This document shows, in pieces, positions 7,765-11,854 of a stretch of 11,854 nt of DNA; the stretch's first letter is position 1; the number at the start of each line of letters is the position of its first letter. The stretch comes from Methanobacteriota archaeon (lineage in GTDB: Archaea; Thermoplasmatota; Thermoplasmata; RBG-16-68-12). Made by a program: the position numbers and the translations under genes. The stretch is taken from positions 1 to 11,854 of the forward strand of contig VBMC01000047.1 of the NCBI GenBank assembly GCA_005879015.1, read 5' to 3'. The notes beneath the pieces were generated by a model, which was not told where the DNA came from, ran no database searches, and was given only the letters and a program-made list of their open reading frames with translations.

Positions 7765-7788
7765 GGAGGGCTTCGGCCCTCCCCCTTT
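7765..7788 (+). terminator. Hairpin terminator with UUCG tetraloop after the giant protein gene
   Basis: GGAGGGC-TTCG-GCCCTCC (7765-7782) is a perfect seven-base-pair stem closed by the very stable C(UUCG)G loop. It begins ten bases after the stop codon and is followed by CCCTTT. A nearly identical element follows the ABC ATPase gene, which supports a termination role in this genome. Confidence 0.7.
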
Positions 7789-7791
7789 AAG
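7784..7791 (+). promoter_or_regulatory. TATA-like box for the ABC transporter operon
   Basis: CCTTTAAG sits directly after the terminator stem and resembles the CTTAAAT box before the subtilase gene. Transcription starting about 25 bases later, near 7810-7815, gives a short leader holding GGAGG at 7818-7822. The pyrimidine tail of the terminator is thus also the upstream part of this promoter. Confidence 0.55.
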
Positions 7792-7817
7792 ATGCGGGTC
7801 GTTGACCGTCGTAGGCC

Positions 7818-7833
7818 GGAGGAAATCGCCGTG
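7818..7833 (+). promoter_or_regulatory. Ribosome binding site fixing a GTG start for the permease
   Basis: GGAGG at 7818-7822 ends eight bases before GTG at 7831. An in-frame ATG at 7792 abuts the TATA-like box, has no ribosome binding site of its own, and would add an Arg-rich stretch (MRVVDRRRPEEIA) ahead of the first membrane helix. Confidence 0.75.
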
Positions 7834-10569
7834 GCCCTGATTCGGTACGCGGCGATCAATGTCGTTCGCAGCCGCCGGCGGACCATCACTGCGATGATCG
7901 GAGTCCTCCTGGCGATCACGTTCGTCTCAGGCACGTTCATTGCAATCGATTCGTCCACGCGGGCGACGCTCGATGCGTTCCTTGCGAATCTCCCGTCGGA
8001 CATCGATTTCGAGGCTCGGGCCTCGGCCAACGGTACCCAGCTGCGCGAGGCGGTCGAGGCGGTCCCAGGAGTCCTCCGTGTGGCCGTCACACGTTTCACG
8101 GGTATCGGCAAGGTCGAATCGAGTGCGACTCCCAGTCCGCTCAACGCCCAGGTGATTGGTGTGGAACCGAATCGTCTCCCGTCTGCCCTCGAGGAAATCA
8201 CGGTCATCGCAGGTAGCTTCTCCCTTCCGCGAGGCAAGGCTGCATTGTCCGAGGACCTTGCGGCGCGATTGAATGTCTCCGCCGGCGCGATAGTAAGTCT
8301 CCGTCTCTCATCGTTCGACCCGACCAATCAGACCGACCCGCGGGTGAATGTGACCGTCACGGCCGTGTTTAGCGGCGTGCGTTCCGAAGGTGGTTCGGTC
8401 TCCACGCCGCTTGCAGTCGTGCATGTGGAGGATGCCGCCTGGTATGAGGAGCAACTCGGCTACGCGTCCGCGGGGAACGGACTCACGGGCGAGGTTCGAA
8501 TCGATCGGGCGCAGGTGCTCGATCCGTACGATACCGAAGCGTCTCTAGGGAACGTCGCGCGGCTTGATCGCCAAGTCAACAGCGTGTTAGGTCTGTTCGG
8601 GGGCCACATAACATCCGACGCGGTCCCTAATGCGCTCTCGAGCTTCGCGAACGCCCTGACCATCCAACGGATCTTCTATCTGGGACTATCCGCACCCGTC
8701 CTACTCCTTGGCATCTACTTGGGGGCGATCGGCATTGATTTGAGCCACGCGGAGCGTCGCCGGGAGCTTGCGGTTCTGAGGACCCGCGGGGCCTCGCGTG
8801 ACCAGACCTTAGGGCTCCTCCTGCTAGAAGCGGCCCTCGGAGGCGTCATTGCCGCCTTGATCGGCCTCGCGGCGGGCGTCGGCCTGAGCCGGCTGCTGCT
8901 GGCCTACGTCAGCCTCTTCAGCACGGCCTCTACTCCACAATATGAACTCGTCGTCCTTTCGCCGGCTACCGTTGCCACTGTTGCAGGCCTCAGCGTGCTT
9001 TTCATGGCCGCGACGAGCTACCGGTCCGCGCAGCGGACGGCCGACCTTCCCATCGTGGAAACGCTTCGCTATTACGCCCCTGGAGAGACCCACATCCGGT
9101 ACCGGCCATCCTGGGACGCCCTCCTCGTCACGTTGGCGGTCCTGACCTACGTCATGGTCGTGTACAGTCGGTACCAGGCCGGCTTCGTCACCTTCCTGAT
9201 CGGCCCGCTGTTCATCGTCCTCCTCCCCCTGGCGCCGATCTTCCTCATGGTCGGTTCAAGCCGCCTCCTCACAAGGTCTTCGAGCAGGGTCTACGAGGCC
9301 GCTTCCCGCGTGAACAGGCCCTTTACGAAGAACTTGCACTACGTGATCACTCGGAACCTGCAGCGAAATCCACGACGAGCTGCAAACGTGGCGGTCATCA
9401 TCGCGCTTGGCCTCGCGTTCGGCATGTTCACCCTCGTCACCTTCTCCTCCCAACTTGCGTACCAGGAGAGCCAGCTCCGGGCTGAGATCGGCGCGGACAT
9501 CGCCGTTAACGCGCCTCCTTCCGATCCAGGATTCGCGGCTAGCGTACGGGCCCTCCCGGAAGTCGAGGGCCTCACGCTCGTTCGGAGGCTGTACGTTCCG
9601 CCGAATCTCGGCTATGCGGATGTCTTCGCCTTAGACCCAGAAACGTATCTATCCACAACGAACCCAGAACCGTGGTACTTCCGCGACATCGACCGCGGCG
9701 CGGCGCAGCGGGTGCTCGCGAGTCCCGATTGCGACCCGGCAAACAACCGGACCGGCCCAGGAGTTTGTCAGGTCCTCGTGACAGAAGCGTATCTGGACAG
9801 TCAGTCCCTGGCGGTCGGCGACGTGTTGACGTTCAGAAGGGAAATGCGGAATCAGGCGGGTGTCCTTGAGCATGTCACCGTCACCGTGGGAATTGGCGGG
9901 ACGGTTCGTGGGCTCCCCGGAACGTCTGCGGTCGGATCCGGCGTGCCGCTGGCTATCTACGGGAGTCACACCACGCTGAAGCAGCTCGTCGACATCGTCA
10001 TGTCCCAAAACATCGACCCAGAGCGATACCTCGTCGCACTCCGCGCGGGCGCGGACCCGCTAGCGGCCAAGGACGGAATTCGCAGCCTGGGCGCGAGCGG
10101 GATTCGCGTCGCCGAGGAAGAGGTCGGGCAGCTACGTTCCGTCCCGCTGTTCCGAGCTTTCTTCGGATTCATGGAGCTGGAGATGGCGTTCATGGTCGTG
10201 ATCCTCACAGCCGGAATCGGGCTCATTCTGTACGCCGCGACCCTTGAGAGGAAGGTCGAGTTAGCGTCCATCCGAGCGCGTGGTGCGAGCGGATGGCAGA
10301 CCGCTGGCCTGTTAGTCGGTGAGGCGTCGTCGATCATGCTCGTCGGGCTGGTCGTTGGTGCGGGACTCGGTGTCCTCTCGGCGTACCTCTCCACAACCTT
10401 GGGTTCGGGTTCCGGGGAGAGCCTGGTACCGCTGTTCCTAATCGTCCCGGTGACGTCGCTCCTGCTCCTCGCTGCCGCGCCGATCGCGATGCTCGTCACA
10501 TCCGTCCTTGTCTCCCTGCGAGTCGCGCAAATGGACATCGGACGCGTCCTCAAGCTGCGAGGTGGATAA
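7831..10569 (+). CDS. ABC transporter permease, ten-TM duplicated FtsX/MacB type
   Basis: This 912-residue membrane protein is the permease of a MacB/LolCDE/FtsX-class transporter. The first helix (about 18-40) is followed by a large outside domain (about 41-275) and an FtsX domain with three helices (about 283-302, 335-357, 379-397). Two linker helices (429-445, 455-478) and a seventh (520-540) precede a second outside domain (about 541-780) and a second FtsX domain (786-806, 834-855, 868-892). The cytoplasmic coupling segments are clearly duplicated: ERRRELAVLRTRGAS and ERKVELASIRARGAS. Only two cysteines occur, Cys634 and Cys646, both in the second outside domain and likely a disulfide. 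Members of this class do not pass substrates through the membrane like importers; they transmit ATP-driven motion to proteins or lipids outside. The ATPase gene follows after two bases, so the two are co-transcribed. The transported or regulated partner cannot be read from sequence. Confidence 0.9.
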   Translation: MALIRYAAINVVRSRRRTITAMIGVLLAITFVSGTFIAIDSSTRATLDAFLANLPSDIDFEARASANGTQLREAVEAVPGVLRVAVTRFTGIGKVESSATPSPLNAQVIGVEPNRLPSALEEITVIAGSFSLPRGKAALSEDLAARLNVSAGAIVSLRLSSFDPTNQTDPRVNVTVTAVFSGVRSEGGSVSTPLAVVHVEDAAWYEEQLGYASAGNGLTGEVRIDRAQVLDPYDTEASLGNVARLDRQVNSVLGLFGGHITSDAVPNALSSFANALTIQRIFYLGLSAPVLLLGIYLGAIGIDLSHAERRRELAVLRTRGASRDQTLGLLLLEAALGGVIAALIGLAAGVGLSRLLLAYVSLFSTASTPQYELVVLSPATVATVAGLSVLFMAATSYRSAQRTADLPIVETLRYYAPGETHIRYRPSWDALLVTLAVLTYVMVVYSRYQAGFVTFLIGPLFIVLLPLAPIFLMVGSSRLLTRSSSRVYEAASRVNRPFTKNLHYVITRNLQRNPRRAANVAVIIALGLAFGMFTLVTFSSQLAYQESQLRAEIGADIAVNAPPSDPGFAASVRALPEVEGLTLVRRLYVPPNLGYADVFALDPETYLSTTNPEPWYFRDIDRGAAQRVLASPDCDPANNRTGPGVCQVLVTEAYLDSQSLAVGDVLTFRREMRNQAGVLEHVTVTVGIGGTVRGLPGTSAVGSGVPLAIYGSHTTLKQLVDIVMSQNIDPERYLVALRAGADPLAAKDGIRSLGASGIRVAEEEVGQLRSVPLFRAFFGFMELEMAFMVVILTAGIGLILYAATLERKVELASIRARGASGWQTAGLLVGEASSIMLVGLVVGAGLGVLSAYLSTTLGSGSGESLVPLFLIVPVTSLLLLAAAPIAMLVTSVLVSLRVAQMDIGRVLKLRGG

Positions 10570-10571
10570 AC

Positions 10572-11252
10572 GTGCCAGAAATCCTGACTAAGGACTTGAT
10601 CAAGGTCTATCGAACGGGGAAAGCGGAAGTAATCGCACTGCGCGGCCTCGATTTGCGTATCGCCGACGGCGAACTCGTCGCGATTCGAGGGCCTTCGGGG
10701 TGCGGCAAGACGACGTTCTTGAATATCCTTGGGGGAATCGACCGCCCGACCGCGGGTCGAATCGAGGTGAACGGCTCCAACCTGGTCGACTTGAGCGAGG
10801 GAGGGCTCGTCCAGTATCGATTGCGACAGACGGGCTTCGTCTTCCAATTCTTTAACCTCGTCCCGACGCTCACCGCCGAGGAAAACATCGAGCTGCCAAT
10901 GCGCCTCGCCTCCAAAGACGGCGTGGCCCGGAAGGCTCGGACGAAGGAACTCCTCGATCTCGTCGGGCTCGCCCAGCGTGCGCGTCATCGGCCGGACGAG
11001 CTGAGCGGCGGCGAGCAACAGAGGATCGCCATCGCAGTCGCCTTGGCGAACGATCCACCCTTGCTCCTTGCGGACGAGCCCACAGGAGAGCTCGACACGA
11101 AGACCGGCCAGGAAATCCTGAATCTGTTCCAGCGGCTGAACAGAGATCTCAAGAAGACCATAGTCGTTGTCACCCATGACGCTCGGGTTGCGGGCATCGC
11201 TAGTCGCGTCCTCGACATCCGAGATGGCAAGATCGTCGAAGCCGCGGCCTAG
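10572..11252 (+). CDS. ABC transporter ATP-binding protein, LolD/MacB type
   Basis: This 226-residue cytoplasmic ATPase powers the permease encoded immediately upstream. All nucleotide-binding motifs are intact: Walker A GPSGCGKTT (40-48), Q-loop Gln92, signature LSGGEQQR (144-151), Walker B LLLADEP with catalytic Glu169, D-loop GELD (172-175) and switch His202. Length and motif style match LolD/MacB/FtsE-class ATPases (about 220-235 residues), not importers. The D-loop reads GELD instead of the commoner GNLD. The GTG start is two bases after the permease stop and has GAGGTGG at 10559-10565, inside the permease 3' end, so translation is probably coupled. A third transporter gene was not found downstream, so the pair is likely complete, with the duplicated permease perhaps supplying both halves or dimerising. 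Confidence 0.95.
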   Translation: MPEILTKDLIKVYRTGKAEVIALRGLDLRIADGELVAIRGPSGCGKTTFLNILGGIDRPTAGRIEVNGSNLVDLSEGGLVQYRLRQTGFVFQFFNLVPTLTAEENIELPMRLASKDGVARKARTKELLDLVGLAQRARHRPDELSGGEQQRIAIAVALANDPPLLLADEPTGELDTKTGQEILNLFQRLNRDLKKTIVVVTHDARVAGIASRVLDIRDGKIVEAAA

Positions 11253-11340
11253 GAGGTCACGCGACGGTTGCTCAAAGGGCAATCCAGTCGTATCCCGATC
11301 TGAGGTCATGGCGGTCTACGCCTTCGTTCAGAACGGATAG
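11251..11340 (+). other. Post-operon stretch with a strong ribosome binding site and two micro-ORFs
   Basis: AGGAGGT (11251-11257) overlaps the ATPase stop codon. It lies 10 bases before a TTG that opens an 11-codon frame (11268-11303, MLKGQSSRIPI). Next comes a ten-codon ATG frame (11308-11340, MAVYAFVQNG). Neither matches a family I recognise. They could be leader peptides, the eroded start of a lost third operon gene, or chance. Confidence 0.25.
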
Positions 11341-11353
11341 TTTTCGCAATCCT

Positions 11354-11371
11354 CCCTCATCTCGATGAGGG
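11354..11371 (+). promoter_or_regulatory. Upstream hairpin competing with the terminator
   Basis: CCCTCAT-CTCG-ATGAGGG is a perfect seven-base-pair stem with a four-base loop. Its 3' arm shares GAGGG (11367-11371) with the 5' arm of the next hairpin, so both cannot form at once. Confidence 0.45.
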
Positions 11372-11410
11372 CTTCAGCCCTCCCCTTTCCTTCTTTCCTT
11401 TCTTTTCTTC
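11367..11410 (+). terminator. Hairpin and pyrimidine-tract terminator after the ABC operon
   Basis: GAGGGC-TTCA-GCCCTC (11367-11382) forms a six-base-pair stem. From 11378 to 11410 the strand is an unbroken run of 33 pyrimidines, with several T runs in its second half (11386-11409). Pyrimidine-rich tails with T runs are typical of archaeal intrinsic termination. The stem differs from the one at 7766-7781 by a single loop base. Confidence 0.7.
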
Positions 11411-11630
11411 AAGCCAGCGGACGCGAGTCTCACATAGCGCCGCCCGGTTGGCCTCGCGCATGTGCCGCATGATGGGCGTGCGTCGTGAGCCGAGGGCCCG
11501 TCTATTACGACCTGTCGAGGAGTTCGCGGACCTGGCCACGAAAGGCATGTGCCCTCTCGGCGCACCGGATGAGCGGGGCACACGGACAGCTGGCCGATCC
11601 AACCGGTTTCGAGGTCTCCCACGTAGTAAC
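11411..11630 (+). other. Stretch without a recognisable gene
   Basis: Between the terminator and the weak minus-strand ORF I see no convincing coding sequence, tRNA or repeat. Frames are open on both strands, but their translations are Arg/Ser/Pro-rich without family motifs. A + strand frame from GTG 11485 to 11742 shows about 72 percent G or C at third positions, but the minus-strand ORF that overlaps its 3' part has the same wobble phase, so this does not decide between strands. Confidence 0.4.
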
Positions 11631-11849
11631 CTACTTGGCTGACTCCTTTCGGCGTCCTACGACTTGGAAGACGTTCGCGATCTTCCAGAAGGCGGGGCTT
11701 ATTTGGACCAACCGCTTGCCGACTTTCTGTGCGGCCGTATAGGGGCGGGTCGGCGGTTTCAGCGACCAAGTCAGTTCGTTACGTTCGAGAAGTTCCTCCA
11801 ACCGATTCCAGGATATTGGATACACCGAGTACTCGGTTCCAAACCCCAT
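11631..11849 (-). CDS. Possible small hypothetical protein or C-terminal part of a larger one
   Basis: A 72-codon frame runs from ATG at 11849 to the TAG at 11631 on the minus strand. The product is balanced in composition, has no cysteine, and contains an amphipathic stretch (SWNRLEELLERNELTW) and a basic end (VVGRRKESAK). I do not recognise a family. The frame is still open upstream to the window edge, so this ATG may be internal and the gene may extend beyond the window. No promoter or ribosome binding site can be judged, because only five bases precede the ATG here. A + strand frame over the same bases has equal wobble statistics, so strand choice rests on the look of the protein. If real, it converges on the ABC operon. 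Confidence 0.35.
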   Translation of the reverse strand: MGFGTEYSVYPISWNRLEELLERNELTWSLKPPTRPYTAAQKVGKRLVQISPAFWKIANVFQVVGRRKESAK

Positions 11850-11854
11850 CAGTC

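Noticed and set aside
9966..11309. A 447-codon minus-strand frame opposite the permease end and the ATPase
   Set aside because: The + strand ATPase has every ABC motif intact; the minus-strand product has none.
11590..11640. A tRNA T-arm-like stretch (GGTTTCGAGGTCTCCC)
   Set aside because: The loop does not fit GGTTCRA spacing, and no acceptor or anticodon arms could be paired around it.
11485..11742. An 85-codon + strand frame with about 72 percent G or C at third positions
   Set aside because: The overlapping minus-strand frame shares the same wobble position, there is no ribosome binding site before the GTG, and no family is recognisable. It was kept only as an alternative to the minus-strand ORF.
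1..11854. CRISPR arrays, insertion sequences or phage genes
   Set aside because: No regularly spaced direct repeats, transposase motifs or terminal inverted repeats were seen; the repeats present are protein domains.

Overview
The window looks like archaeal chromosome, most likely a high-GC euryarchaeote of the Thermoplasmatota type. This is inferred from AT-rich TATA-like boxes about 25-30 bases upstream of very short leaders, strong GGAGG ribosome binding sites serving TTG and GTG starts, hairpin-plus-pyrimidine terminators, and a giant secreted protein with a C-terminal membrane anchor instead of a cell-wall sorting motif. No rRNA or tRNA gene is visible, so the placement stays tentative. 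All confident genes lie on the + strand.

Layout. (1) Bases 1-450 are the 3' end of a GcvT/YgfZ-type folate-binding protein. (2) Bases 451-601 hold a promoter and leader. (3) Bases 602-7755 encode one or two giant secreted proteins. The first reading frame (602-4939) has a signal peptide, two propeptide-like modules, a KP-43-like subtilase with a complete Asp373/His415/Ser627 triad, a beta-barrel, an Ig-like and a fibronectin III domain, a flavodoxin-like fold and two NEW3-like repeats. The second frame (4936-7755) is a PQQ-type beta-propeller, six Ig-like repeats and a C-terminal transmembrane anchor. The second half has no signal peptide and no ribosome binding site, and the switch happens across a GC-rich stretch near 4904-4912. 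A one-base frameshift splitting a single protein of about 2,385 residues is therefore the best reading. A true four-base ATGA overlap of two genes is the alternative.

(4) Bases 7765-7782 form a perfect hairpin whose pyrimidine tail runs straight into the TATA box of the next transcription unit. (5) Bases 7831-10569 (ten-TM, duplicated FtsX/MacB permease) and 10572-11252 (LolD/MacB-type ATPase) form a two-gene ABC transporter operon. (6) Bases 11253-11854 hold micro-ORFs, two mutually exclusive hairpins, a 33-base pyrimidine run and one weak minus-strand ORF.

How they fit together: the giant protein would act outside the cell as a membrane-anchored protease and binding platform. The transporter belongs to the mechanotransmission class (MacB, LolCDE, FtsEX), which moves or transmits force to extracytoplasmic substrates. 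Adjacency suggests a shared envelope role, but each unit has its own promoter and no direct link is shown by the sequence.
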